Shown here: positions 9,548-17,419 of the stretch, piece after piece
Numbering within the stretch: position 1 is the stretch's first letter
Layout: every line of letters begins with the position of its first letter
NCBI GenBank assembly: GCA_018883545.1
Contig: JAHLEH010000001.1
Span: 620,001-684,000, forward strand
Reading direction: 5' to 3'
DNA length: 64,000 nucleotides
Source: Marixanthotalea marina
Lineage (GTDB): Bacteria > Bacteroidota > Bacteroidia > Flavobacteriales > Flavobacteriaceae
Notes under the pieces: model-generated
Seen by the model: only the letters and a program-made list of their open reading frames with translations
Told to the model about the DNA's origin: nothing
Databases searched by the model: none
Translations under genes and position numbers: made by a program

Positions 9548-9570
9548 CAAAATGGGGGTGCCCCATTTTG
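9548..9570. repeat. Perfect 10-bp inverted repeat, 3-base loop
   Basis: CAAAATGGGG (9548-9557) and CCCCATTTTG (9561-9570) are separated by GTG. It could be a protein-binding palindrome such as a centromere-like site for the nearby ParB-like protein, or a hairpin on single-stranded DNA. Confidence 0.7.
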
Positions 9571-9605
9571 TGAAAAGAGCTTCAGTAAAGGCCTTGAACA
9601 CAATC

Positions 9606-9696
9606 CCAGAATTTTATATGGCCACGATCGTTTGCCATGACCCCATAATTATTTAAAAAGATGTTAGAAGCCTTCATGATCCATATAAAATTCTGG
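9606..9696. repeat. Perfect 16-bp inverted repeat with nested palindromes
   Basis: CCAGAATTTTATATGG at 9606-9621 is the exact reverse complement of 9681-9696. Starting at the end of the left arm, ATGGC (9618-9622) and GCCAT (9634-9638) flank the 8-base palindrome ACGATCGT (9624-9631). The nested arrangement is more than expected by chance. Confidence 0.7.
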
Positions 9697-9903
9697 AATA
9701 GCGTTCGCTTGTGCCTTATCCGCGACAGCCTTCATTTCCAATCCATAGGAATCGTCCAACCGTCTATTTTTTTAACGGCTATATCTGTAAAGTCTTCTCG
9801 ATACTTTACTGGATAATGCCTAAAAACTAACGGTTGGTCTCCCACCATTCTAAGGGGTTTGGTAATGGAGGGCGCTTTGGTCTGTTTTCCGGGGCATCGA
9901 AAA

Positions 9904-9965
9904 ACAGGCAGGGCTTAAGCACTCCTAAATAAAACCTTATTTATTTATGGATCTCAACTGCCTGT
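9904..9965. repeat. 8-bp inverted repeat enclosing an AT-rich hairpin
   Basis: ACAGGCAG (9904-9911) pairs with CTGCCTGT (9958-9965). Between them TAAATAA (9926-9932) pairs with TTATTTA (9937-9943) across a 4-base loop. An easily melted hairpin bracketed by a GC-rich stem would suit an origin. Confidence 0.5.
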
Positions 9966-10015
9966 ACACTCCAACATAAACAGGTTTTAAATGATTGCTA
10001 ATGCCCTTGTGGAAC

Positions 10016-10126
10016 TTGTCAAGGCTATACAAGTTTTATAAAAAAATAAGGTTTCTACAGTCTTGGAAATCCAAGGATGTTGCTATGTCGCAGACACTCC
10101 TGATTTTTTTATAAAAGCCTTGACAA
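10016..10126. repeat. Long bulged inverted repeat (24 matched bp)
   Basis: TTGTCAAGGC (10016-10025) plus the 14-base A/T tract at 10034-10047 match, in reverse complement, 10103-10116 plus GCCTTGACAA (10117-10126). The left arm carries an 8-base insertion at 10026-10033. The 55-base spacer contains the palindrome CTTGGAAATCCAAG at 10062-10075. Confidence 0.7.
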
Positions 10127-10261
10127 AACCCACGCCCTCCATTAGATCGTTCCACGAGAGAAATAGAACAAACGCCCCTTAAAATGGCATCCACAATTCC
10201 ATAAAAAAGTATGGATGGCATTTAAAAAAGGGGGAATAATGAACCTTTTAATTTTAATACA

Positions 10262-10600
10262 ATGAGTACATTAAGAAACCACGTCCAACTCATCGGAAAT
10301 GCTGGACAGGAACCGACCATCACCACCCTTGAGAGTGGCAAAAAAGTGGCACGCCTGCCCTTGGCGACCAACGAGCATTACACCGACAAAGATGGTGAGA
10401 AACAGACTAATACCCACTGGCACCAAATCGTGGCATGGGGAAAACTGGCGGATACCATGGAAACCTATGTCTTCAAGGGCATCCGACTTGCCGTGGTCGG
10501 GAAACTGACCTCACGGCACTACGAAGACAGCAACGGCACAAAGCACTACGTGACCGAAATCATTGCCAAGGAACTGCTCATCCTTGATAACAACAAGTAA
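10262..10600 (+). CDS. ssb: Single-stranded DNA-binding protein
   Basis: A 112-residue OB-fold SSB. It starts MSTLRNHVQLIGNAGQEPT and has the conserved HWHQIVAWGKLAD and VVGKLTSRHYED segments, ending soon after the OB fold. The acidic C-terminal tail of chromosomal SSBs (which recruits replication proteins) is missing, as is common for element-borne short SSBs. It would coat the transferred strand during conjugative mobilization or protect single-stranded intermediates. It sits right after the inverted-repeat region and before radC, with a GC-rich hairpin between them. Confidence 0.9.
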   Translation: MSTLRNHVQLIGNAGQEPTITTLESGKKVARLPLATNEHYTDKDGEKQTNTHWHQIVAWGKLADTMETYVFKGIRLAVVGKLTSRHYEDSNGTKHYVTEIIAKELLILDNNK

Positions 10601-10607
10601 CATAATA

Positions 10608-10641
10608 GGGCGGGAGACTGTCGTCGATCCCTTTCCCGCCC
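10608..10641 (+). terminator. GC-rich hairpin after ssb
   Basis: GGGCGGGA (10608-10615) pairs perfectly with TCCCGCCC (10634-10641), loop 18 bases, followed by GTTTT. It fits a terminator or attenuator between ssb and radC. Confidence 0.55.
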
Positions 10642-10671
10642 GTTTTCACCGTAACCCTAAAACGCATTACA

Positions 10672-11121
10672 ATGAATCCTAAAGTTAACGAAATTTCCAT
10701 ACGCTACCGCGAAAAAAGACGTCTATTCGATAGCCAGCCCATCAAAGGGTCACAGGAAGCAGCCGTTACCGCCTACCGTCAATGGGACAAGGATGCCATC
10801 GGTGTCCACGAATCCTTCAAGGTCATGCTCCTGAACAACTCCAATAAGGTCAAGGGCATCTACCAAGTCTCCACAGGGGGTATCACAGGCACCACCGTCG
10901 ATGTGCGCCTGCTGTTCGCCGTCATCATCAAGACCCTCTCCGTGGGTGTTATCCTATTGCACAACCACCCCTCGGGAACGCTCAAGCCCAGCCTCATGGA
11001 CAAACAGCTGACCGAGAAGATTTGCAAGGCTGCCCAACTGCTGGACATCAAGGTGCTCGACCACCTGATTATCGTGCCCAATGGCGATTATTTCAGTTTT
11101 GCCGATAACGGACTGCTCTAA
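10672..11121 (+). CDS. radC: RadC/JAB-domain protein
   Basis: A 149-residue JAB1/MPN-like metalloprotein of the RadC family. The metal-binding motif is H97-N-H99-P-S-G followed by D110, with an upstream acidic residue E47 in VHESFKV. The protein consists almost only of the JAB domain and lacks the N-terminal helix-hairpin-helix of full-length RadC. Short forms like this are very common on integrative and conjugative elements; their activity is not settled despite the old DNA-repair name. It lies between ssb and a small ORF in the GC-rich module (I count 33 of 60 bases G/C in 10741-10800). Confidence 0.88.
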   Translation: MNPKVNEISIRYREKRRLFDSQPIKGSQEAAVTAYRQWDKDAIGVHESFKVMLLNNSNKVKGIYQVSTGGITGTTVDVRLLFAVIIKTLSVGVILLHNHPSGTLKPSLMDKQLTEKICKAAQLLDIKVLDHLIIVPNGDYFSFADNGLL

Positions 11122-11138
11122 CACCTAAACGGAACGCA

Positions 11139-11336
11139 ATGGTCTATTTGAACTATAACAACCTGGATGCCGAAACCCAGACCCGACTTCTTGAAGTGTC
11201 CAAAGAGGATGTCGAGCATCGCATAGGCAACGACCTCAAAGCCTATGCCATCGAGAACCACCTCGACTACGACACGCTACTGGGAGAGGAAGCCATCAAG
11301 AACCTCTACAGCTACCACTATGTGTTCAATATCTGA
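11139..11336 (+). CDS. Small hypothetical protein
   Basis: 65 residues starting MVYLNYNNLDAETQTRLLEVSKEDVEHRIG, acidic and helical, without membrane segments. It begins 17 bases after radC, has the same GC-rich codon use and ends just before a strong terminator, so it closes the ssb-radC transcription unit. Small proteins of this kind accompany RadC on Bacteroidota mobile elements; the function is unknown to me. Confidence 0.6.
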   Translation: MVYLNYNNLDAETQTRLLEVSKEDVEHRIGNDLKAYAIENHLDYDTLLGEEAIKNLYSYHYVFNI

Positions 11337-11360
11337 AACCCACCACATGGTTTGAACCAC

Positions 11361-11387
11361 AAAGACCCTATGCCAAGGGTCTTTTTT
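11361..11387 (+). terminator. Strong rho-independent terminator
   Basis: AAAGACCCT (11361-11369) and AGGGTCTTT (11376-11384) form a perfect 9-bp stem with a 6-base loop and a continuing T run to 11387. Confidence 0.85.
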
Positions 11388-11754
11388 GTGCCACACCATA
11401 GCCTCTGGCGTTCAAAATTCACATACGTCAAAACTTCATATTCCATGCCCGCAAAACAGACCATTTGCAAGCAAAACGGTTTTGACCAGTAGAGGGCTAT
11501 TCCATAACTTTAAGGAACAAGGGAGACCCAAAAGCCATCAGATGTTCCATCGTATGGTTTGGAATTTTTGGTCCCTGCGGGCCGAAAAAGGAAAAGCAAG
11601 AGGGTAACACGCGATGCGTTGTTACAATAGCCGAATGTAGGCGGTATCCCTTTCTGGTGAAGGGATACCAAAGGATGGTGATTGGAGGGGCATACCCGCT
11701 TTTTACTAAAAAACCGCTGTCACCCAATAAAACCAACAAATTTTTTACTAAAAA
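11388..11754. other. Non-coding leader of the mobilization operon
   Basis: About 370 bases between the terminator and the BfmA-type gene. Short frames on both strands overlap each other and have no supporting features. The region holds the candidate oriT stem-loops at 11604-11669 and the repeated palindromes at 11700-11755. Confidence 0.55.
11604..11669. other. Candidate oriT: two inverted repeats upstream of relaxase genes
   Basis: GTAACA+CGC (11604-11612) pairs with GCG+TGTTAC (11616-11625) with one bulged base. 18 bases later GGTATCCCTT (11643-11652) pairs perfectly with AAGGGATACC (11660-11669) across a 7-base loop. Inverted repeats next to a nick site, directly upstream of the mobilization genes, are the usual form of an oriT. 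The nick site itself cannot be read from the sequence. Confidence 0.55.
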
Positions 11755-11755
11755 A
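11700..11755. promoter_or_regulatory. Two direct copies of a TTTTTACTAAAAAA palindrome at the BfmA start
   Basis: TTTTTACTAAAAAA occurs at 11700-11713 and again at 11742-11755, where its last base is the A of the ATG start codon. Each copy is itself a TTTTTA/TAAAAA inverted repeat with a one-base centre. The placement suggests operator sites for autoregulation or translation control of the mobilization operon. Confidence 0.55.
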
Positions 11756-12309
11756 TGGACAAAGGCTATGAACATGAAGGATTTGAAACCATCAAAATAA
11801 AAACATCAGTGGTGCAGCAGTTTAGGGCGTATTGCAAAACAATCTCTAAATCGCAATCGATGGCCTTGCACCACATGGTCAGCTTTTTTGAGATGAACGG
11901 CATATCGCCCGAAGATAATTTAGGGGATACCATCGCCAATTTAAAAGGATTTATAAGCAAGCGTTCCAATGCCCAAATAGCCATTATCAAAAACATAGAA
12001 AAGAAGCACCACAACCCAACCACGGCCATCCTGCAATCCTTATTTGAAGAAACGGCCCATTTGGAAAATGAACAAAAAGCCCAGGAATCCCTTGATTTTG
12101 GAACACCTGCACTCATATCCGAAAATGAGGAGCTTTCCTATTACAAAGAGGCTTACTTTAAATCGCAGGAAGCCCATGGCCGTTTAAAACGGGAAATGAC
12201 GGACCTACTTAAAAAAGTAAAACATGTAAAAAACAATTTCGGCATCCGTCACTACCGATTGAACGTGACCAATGAAGAACTGGAAACACTGAAACAAAAA
12301 CTGGAATAA
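11755..12309 (+). CDS. BfmA/BtgA-family mobilization protein
   Basis: A 184-residue basic, helical protein beginning MDKGYEHEGFETIKIKTSVVQQFRAYCKTISKSQSM. The short strand-helix-helix at residues 11-45 (ETIKIKTSVVQQFRAYCKTISKSQSMALHHMV) resembles a ribbon-helix-helix DNA-binding fold, followed by a long helical tail (about 110-184). This layout and the position 2 bases before a MobB-type relaxase match BfmA/BtgA relaxosome accessory proteins of Bacteroidota mobilizable elements, which bind oriT and assist nicking. Its start codon overlaps a palindromic repeat. Confidence 0.75.
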   Translation: MDKGYEHEGFETIKIKTSVVQQFRAYCKTISKSQSMALHHMVSFFEMNGISPEDNLGDTIANLKGFISKRSNAQIAIIKNIEKKHHNPTTAILQSLFEETAHLENEQKAQESLDFGTPALISENEELSYYKEAYFKSQEAHGRLKREMTDLLKKVKHVKNNFGIRHYRLNVTNEELETLKQKLE

Positions 12310-12311
12310 CC

Positions 12312-13346
12312 ATGTACATCACCATAACTCCCCAAAAACTGGACGACAGCTATAGACAGAGTGTAGCCGATTTCGTGGCTTACCTCGAAAAGGAAAATGA
12401 TGGGAAATCCCTCGAAGATATCGAACCGTTCTTTGATCAATATGGCGAGCAAATCGAGGTCAAGGATGTTATCCACGGCATCGATGCCAATACAGCCAAG
12501 CTCAAGAAAACAGAACCCAAGTTTTATAGTGTGACCCTGAATCCTAGCCAACGGGAACTCGCACATATCGGAAACAGTACCGATGCCTTAAAGGACTATA
12601 CCCGAAAGATCATGGAAGTATATGCCAAAGCCTTCAACAGGGAGATTCAGGGGCGACCCATCACCGTGGATGATATTACATATTATGCCAAGATTGAGCA
12701 TCAGCGTACCTATAAGGGGACGGATAAGGCCATCAGGGAGAATGCTCCATTCTACAAAGAAATCGTAGCCTTGAAGAACGAGATCCAAAAAATCGAAAGT
12801 GGAAAGCTTGTTGGGGACATCATCGAAAAGCAACAATTGGTGGCACAGCTGGAACGGGACGCGCCCCATAAGAATAACGGCAAAATGATTGTTCAGGGCA
12901 TGTCCAAGGAAGGGTCGCAGTCGCATGTCCATATCATCGTGAGCAGAAAGGACCAATCCAACCGTTACAGCCTATCACCTGGGAGTAAATATAAAGCCTC
13001 GGAGGTAGTCCTGAACGGTAAAACCGTCAAGCGGGGCTTTGATAGGGATGCCTTTTTCAAAACCGCTGAAACAACTTTTGATGCCATGTTCAAATACAAC
13101 AGAAACTATGTAGAGAGCTACCAAGCCCGAAAAGTCTTGGTTAAAAATCCGTCCCACTATTATGCAAAAATCATGGGACTGCCAACCAACGAGCGGACCG
13201 CGGCCTTCAAGATGCTCGGTAAGGCGGGGCTACACATGCCCTTGGCAAACATCCCTACCAATAAGGTGCAGCTCGTACTCAAGGCCGTCAAGCAACTGCG
13301 TAGGGGCATGGGCAAGGCCATTGAATCAGGATCCATTGGGCTATGA
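12312..13346 (+). CDS. MobB/DUF5712-type relaxase
   Basis: A 344-residue protein matching the flavobacterial DUF5712/MobB-type relaxases. It starts MYITITPQKLDDSYRQSV, has a conserved KIEHQRTYKGTD segment (H130) and the histidine pair SHVHIIVSRKD (H205, H207), the metal-binding HUH-like signature, and a C-terminal basic IPTNKVQLVLKAVKQLRRGM segment. Relaxases nick oriT and stay bound to the 5' end of the transferred strand. The catalytic tyrosine is not certain; N-terminal Tyr2 or Tyr14 are candidates. It overlaps the coupling-protein gene by 4 bases. Confidence 0.85.
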   Translation: MYITITPQKLDDSYRQSVADFVAYLEKENDGKSLEDIEPFFDQYGEQIEVKDVIHGIDANTAKLKKTEPKFYSVTLNPSQRELAHIGNSTDALKDYTRKIMEVYAKAFNREIQGRPITVDDITYYAKIEHQRTYKGTDKAIRENAPFYKEIVALKNEIQKIESGKLVGDIIEKQQLVAQLERDAPHKNNGKMIVQGMSKEGSQSHVHIIVSRKDQSNRYSLSPGSKYKASEVVLNGKTVKRGFDRDAFFKTAETTFDAMFKYNRNYVESYQARKVLVKNPSHYYAKIMGLPTNERTAAFKMLGKAGLHMPLANIPTNKVQLVLKAVKQLRRGMGKAIESGSIGL

Positions 13347-14782
13347 ATAACGTGGTTTTACATACGGTCCTGTATATGGGTTTAGCCATCTTGGTATTGG
13401 TGATGCTTGGGTATCTGGTGTTTGGACATGATACCAGTACCATGCCTACAAAGTACCGTGTACGATTAAAATTAAGACATGGACGTTTGTCCATAGGCAA
13501 TGTCAAGCGGGGCGTCTCCATCATAGGGTCAGCAGGCAGTGGTAAGACCGAAAGCGTGGTCTGTAATCTTTTAAGGCATTTCAGTAACCATGGGTTCTGT
13601 GGGATTATCCACGACTATAAGGATTTTGAGCTCACCGAAATGGCCTATACCCTTTTCAAGGATCATCCCTCGGTCAGCTTCCATACCATTGCCTTTGACC
13701 AAGTCCACAGTCGTGTGAATCCCATTGCGCCCCGGTATCTGCCCCACGAGGAAAGTGTCAATGCCCTGGCACGGGTGCTCATCGAGAACCTATTGGAACA
13801 GGGCGAGTCTGTCAATGCGACAACCAGGTTTTTCAATGATGCTGTGGAAGGGCTCCTCGCAGGGCTAATCTGGAAACTGCGCACGGACTACCCCAAATAT
13901 TGTACCCTCCCGCACCTGATTGCCCTGTTCCAAAGTATGGATACCAAAAAACTAGTCAGTTTTTTAAATTCAAACCTTATTGCCAAGGGGATGGCCAGTG
14001 CCTTTATCAATGGGATCGAGTCCGAAAAGCAGACCGCAGGGGTCAAGAGTACCCTGGCCAATGGCTTTAAGAAGATCAGTTCCCAAAAACTCTTTATGGT
14101 GCTCTCAGCGGATGAGGTGCCGCTCAACCTGAACAGTACTGAAAACCCTGCTGTGATAGCGGTGGTCAACAATCCACAATATGAGGCGGCCTATGCCCCA
14201 ATCATCGCCACCATCATGCATACGGCCATCAAACAGATGAGCGTGCGTTTCCAGCAGAGTGCCTTTGTACTCATGGAGGAGGCACCGACCATCAAACTGC
14301 CCAATATGCAGCGTATCCCTGCAACGCTCCGTAGTTATGACATTGCCACTGTATATGTCATGCAGGACAAGGTGCAGAATGATCTACTCTATGGGGATAA
14401 GGGCAGTAAGGCCATTTTGAGTAACCTGTCCTACCAGTTCTTTGGGAAGGCCAATGATCCCGATACCGCCAAATACTATGAGCAGTTCTTTGAAATGATC
14501 AAGACACCCACCCATAGTGTGAGCCGATCCAGTGGACTGAGCCTGGAGAGCCGCATCACCAAAGGGGAACGGGAAGTGTCCAAGCGGCGAGCCAGCGGTT
14601 TCTTTAGGTTGCGTCAAGGGGAGTTCATCGCCTTTGCCGATGGGAAGGACCGGAAGGTATGGTTCAAAAGGCAACGGATAAAACGTAGCCGACCCGTGCC
14701 ATCAAAACATTATAGTGATGAGGATTTGAGAATCAATTTTGAAGCGATACATCGTGAGGTACGGTTATTATTTGATTTATAG
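13343..14782 (+). CDS. Type IV coupling protein (TraG/VirD4-like ATPase)
   Basis: A 479-residue ATPase with one N-terminal membrane helix (about 5-27), Walker A GSAGSGKT (62-69) and a Walker-B-like FVLMEEAPT segment; the TraG/TraM-recognition part continues with LRSYDIATVYVMQDKVQN. Coupling proteins bring the relaxosome to the mating channel and pump DNA. This one is shorter than typical 600-700-residue VirD4 proteins and has one membrane helix where two are usual. No mating-pore (tra/trb) genes follow, so the element would need a helper conjugation system unless the rest lies outside the window. Confidence 0.88.
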   Translation: MNNVVLHTVLYMGLAILVLVMLGYLVFGHDTSTMPTKYRVRLKLRHGRLSIGNVKRGVSIIGSAGSGKTESVVCNLLRHFSNHGFCGIIHDYKDFELTEMAYTLFKDHPSVSFHTIAFDQVHSRVNPIAPRYLPHEESVNALARVLIENLLEQGESVNATTRFFNDAVEGLLAGLIWKLRTDYPKYCTLPHLIALFQSMDTKKLVSFLNSNLIAKGMASAFINGIESEKQTAGVKSTLANGFKKISSQKLFMVLSADEVPLNLNSTENPAVIAVVNNPQYEAAYAPIIATIMHTAIKQMSVRFQQSAFVLMEEAPTIKLPNMQRIPATLRSYDIATVYVMQDKVQNDLLYGDKGSKAILSNLSYQFFGKANDPDTAKYYEQFFEMIKTPTHSVSRSSGLSLESRITKGEREVSKRRASGFFRLRQGEFIAFADGKDRKVWFKRQRIKRSRPVPSKHYSDEDLRINFEAIHREVRLLFDL

Positions 14783-15154
14783 TCTATAAGATCTATTGAA
14801 GGTTTCAATGTTGAATATGCTGATGTAACGGAATCTCCAAAAATGGCTTAACAAAAACTTAATATATTGATTTTCATAAATATATAACTACGTATGATTT
14901 TTTTTACTATCTTAGGTGCTCTCCTCTAAGATTATAGGATTCCAATGACGGATCCGTAGATTAATAGCACATTATCTGAACTAAATTTAGGGTACTGCTG
15001 AACGGCAGTATCCTAAATTGATAGTAATGCAAGTACTAACCGAAGTCTTGTTTTGCTGAATTATGCTAACCAAATCCTCCTTTCCTATCCTTCTATTCGT
15101 TTGATTATGATTAAATAGATGTCTGTCTTTTGATAAATATTAAAAATTAAAATT
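14783..15154. other. Non-coding region between transfer genes and cargo genes
   Basis: A 372-base AT-rich stretch without a gene. Its main feature is the hairpin at 14984-15019. GC content drops sharply here compared with the coupling-protein gene. It may be the border between the transfer module and the following genes. Confidence 0.5.
14984..15019. repeat. 15-bp near-perfect hairpin with 6-base loop
   Basis: AATTTAGGGTACTGC (14984-14998) and GCAGTATCCTAAATT (15005-15019) pair with a single G-T wobble. No T tract follows on either side, so it is not a classical terminator; a recombination site, operator or structured RNA are alternatives. Confidence 0.6.
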
Positions 15155-16165
15155 ATGGGAGATTCTCTGAAAGTGACGACTTGGAACGTGGAATGGCTGG
15201 ACAAACTTTTTGACAACACAAATGACAAAAAGCAAAAGCGACTGGAAGCCATCAAAAAGGAGCTATTGGACATCAATGCCGATATCATATGTATTTTGGA
15301 AGGTGCCAAAGGCGAGGATCGAATGGATGCCTTTTGCCATGATATATTGGACGGCCAATATGTAGCCATCAAGGCAAAGGATGCGGATTATAAGCTACAG
15401 GGACGCCAGTGGATTTGGTTCTTGGTGAAACCTGAACTGGCAGGGCAAGCGTCATTACTACCTACAAAGATCTATGATGAATTCTCTGAAAGTGGTTGGG
15501 AGGTGCATTACTGGGGGGATTTTGAGTCAACCATGCATCGACACTATCGTCACCCCCAAGTGTTGGTTTTGGACTGGAATGGAGTACGACTGGAGTTTAT
15601 AGGCCTGCACACCAAAAGCAAGTTTGTGCAAAATGGAGAAGCTGATTATAAGGCAGGTGGGGACAGAAGAAACGCATTTGTAAGGGAAGCTATCAAGGCA
15701 CGTATCAAAATGACCACGGAAGTGGCTAATGTCAGGAACTACATCAACACCAAATTCGAACAAGTGCCCAACCCAGCCATTGTCGTGATGGGCGATCTCA
15801 ATGATGGGCCTGGGAAAGAACTTATAGAACAGAAATATATCTTTTTTGACCTTTTGTCAAACCTCCAAGGCGATGTCTTTGAAGCCAGTAGGTTCCTGAA
15901 CCATGCCCTGTTCGATTTTGAGGGCAATTTACGGTGGTCGGTCAATTTTAAGGACTTCATTGACGAAAACAGGGATCCACACATTCTCTTGGACCATATC
16001 CTGTTTACACAGGGTTTGGTGAACGGGTCCCTGCCGATCATCATCGAAAGCAAGGCAGGCCTTGTGGAACATGAAATCCATGACCTGGTCAATGCCAACA
16101 ACCCCAAATATGCCCATACCAGTGACCATAAACCAGTGTCTGTGGTGATACGTAGGAATGTCTAA
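15155..16165 (+). CDS. Endonuclease/exonuclease/phosphatase (EEP) family protein
   Basis: 336 residues with the EEP-fold motifs in order: TWNVEWLD (N11), ILEGAKG (E49), LHTKSK (H152), MGDLNDGPG (D214, N216) and TSDHKPV (D324, H325). These residues coordinate Mg2+ and cleave phosphodiester bonds in nucleic acids, lipids or nucleotides. There is no signal peptide, so it should be cytosolic. It starts a four-gene, same-strand group behind the transfer module and is separated from the next gene by 16 bases. Its substrate cannot be told; an accessory or defence role is possible given the location. Confidence 0.85.
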   Translation: MGDSLKVTTWNVEWLDKLFDNTNDKKQKRLEAIKKELLDINADIICILEGAKGEDRMDAFCHDILDGQYVAIKAKDADYKLQGRQWIWFLVKPELAGQASLLPTKIYDEFSESGWEVHYWGDFESTMHRHYRHPQVLVLDWNGVRLEFIGLHTKSKFVQNGEADYKAGGDRRNAFVREAIKARIKMTTEVANVRNYINTKFEQVPNPAIVVMGDLNDGPGKELIEQKYIFFDLLSNLQGDVFEASRFLNHALFDFEGNLRWSVNFKDFIDENRDPHILLDHILFTQGLVNGSLPIIIESKAGLVEHEIHDLVNANNPKYAHTSDHKPVSVVIRRNV

Positions 16166-16181
16166 TTTTAACCAACCAATT

Positions 16182-17255
16182 ATGAAGTATTTACTTTTAA
16201 TTTTTGTCTTGATTACGGGATGTAAAAAGGCAAGTGAAATCAATCAAGACCAGCATGACATGGTAACACAGAAGGATTCGCTCGTGGTTTCTGATGTGGA
16301 TAGCAGTCAGGACTCATTGACATTGATTTATAACGGTATTCTGTATGATCAGACGAATGCAGCAACATGGTTTTCACGTGATAGTATTATCGCAAATTAC
16401 ACTCTGATGGAAGCTATGGAATTAAAGAGTATTATCAATGACAAGGATTTGAACAAACTCATGATGAATGAAATGCCCAATACAGATGTGCAACTTAAAG
16501 ATGTAGCAGCATTGAAAAATGTTTGGAAATATTCCTCACATGTGTTTGGTTATATACCAACATCCAGTTCTGGAAGTGGCTTGGTAGCCTTGACTGATGC
16601 CCATGCAATTAGCGCCGATAAATCCCTGATTGGTTCAAGGGTCAAAGTGACCTTGGATCGGCTCGTCGTTATGGATTATCCCGGCAATGGTGAGCATAGT
16701 GTTCTAATGGACTTTTATGCAAAAAACCAACTTGCGACACAAACGGAGCATGTCCATTTCAATCAGGTGTATCGCATTATGGAAGGCCAAGAGGCCGGTA
16801 TATCGGGTTACCCTGTATTTGTTGGACTAAACGTAGGTAAGGAGGGTGTGGAATTTAAGTGCTACACGGTGAATGTTGAAAATAAGAATGATAAAATGCT
16901 TGTTCAGTTTTTGGAGGGCGATATTTTTAAATCGGGATTGCAGTTGTTGAATCAAGTTAATCCCATAACACCAGTCCTGTCGGATTTCTCTAAAGGGTTC
17001 ACCCAAGCCATTGCCAATAGGCATAAGAATATTCCAGTACAGGATATTTTCTTGGGATTGGATTTTACCGAAACCACCACGAGGCCCAAAATGGCTGAGG
17101 GAAGTTATGTAGTGGTCCAAGTGGATCATGCCAACGCCTGGGATTGGTCCCAATGGGTTTTCAATAGGGCAAATGGTCAGTTGGTAAGTCAAGTGGATTC
17201 AAGGACTGGCCCCCAATTTAATTATTTTATTTTCAGCATAAGTAAAATGGAATGA
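16182..17255 (+). CDS. Lipoprotein, function unknown
   Basis: A 357-residue protein with a lipoprotein signal MKYLLLIFVLITGC (Cys14), followed by a Ser/Asp-rich linker. I chose ATG at 16182 because the frame's earlier ATG at 16158 overlaps the EEP gene and would bury the signal peptide. The rest looks alternately helical and stranded, with no repeats or catalytic motif that I recognise. It follows the EEP gene closely, which suggests co-expression and perhaps a shared task, but partners in different compartments (cytosol and envelope) argue for a sensing or surface role. Confidence 0.7.
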   Translation: MKYLLLIFVLITGCKKASEINQDQHDMVTQKDSLVVSDVDSSQDSLTLIYNGILYDQTNAATWFSRDSIIANYTLMEAMELKSIINDKDLNKLMMNEMPNTDVQLKDVAALKNVWKYSSHVFGYIPTSSSGSGLVALTDAHAISADKSLIGSRVKVTLDRLVVMDYPGNGEHSVLMDFYAKNQLATQTEHVHFNQVYRIMEGQEAGISGYPVFVGLNVGKEGVEFKCYTVNVENKNDKMLVQFLEGDIFKSGLQLLNQVNPITPVLSDFSKGFTQAIANRHKNIPVQDIFLGLDFTETTTRPKMAEGSYVVVQVDHANAWDWSQWVFNRANGQLVSQVDSRTGPQFNYFIFSISKME

Positions 17256-17419
17256 GACGTCTTAAAAATATGGACGATTTTATATGTCTTTTTTTAACGT
17301 AAAGTTCGTATTGGGAAGTTTCAGGGAAGGTCACTTTAATCGGTAGACTTAAAAAGGTTGTCCTATGTACAGAACCTATCCAACCAGAAATGGTATAAAC
17401 AGGATTAAATCATAGCATT

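Larger units (their letters stand above)
9458..10261. other. Non-coding, inverted-repeat-dense region (candidate origin or structured RNA)
   Basis: About 800 bases with no credible gene lie between the hypothetical protein and ssb. At least six inverted repeats are visible: 9548-9570, 9606-9621/9681-9696, 9756-9763/9830-9837, 9904-9911/9958-9965 (enclosing an AT-rich hairpin at 9926-9943), 10016-10047/10103-10126, and the 14-base palindrome 10062-10075. A short minus-strand frame at 10036-10221 overlaps these arms and is not supported. Density of repeats next to ssb and a ParB-like gene suggests an origin, a partition site or a single-strand promoter. Confidence 0.5.

Noticed and set aside
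10036-10221. Short minus-strand frame in the inverted-repeat region
   Set aside because: Its sequence is made of the arms of the inverted repeats, and it has neither a ribosome-binding site nor a recognisable protein pattern.
11386-11607. Short frames on both strands upstream of the mobilization genes
   Set aside because: They overlap each other and the oriT-like repeats, and the protein composition is atypical.
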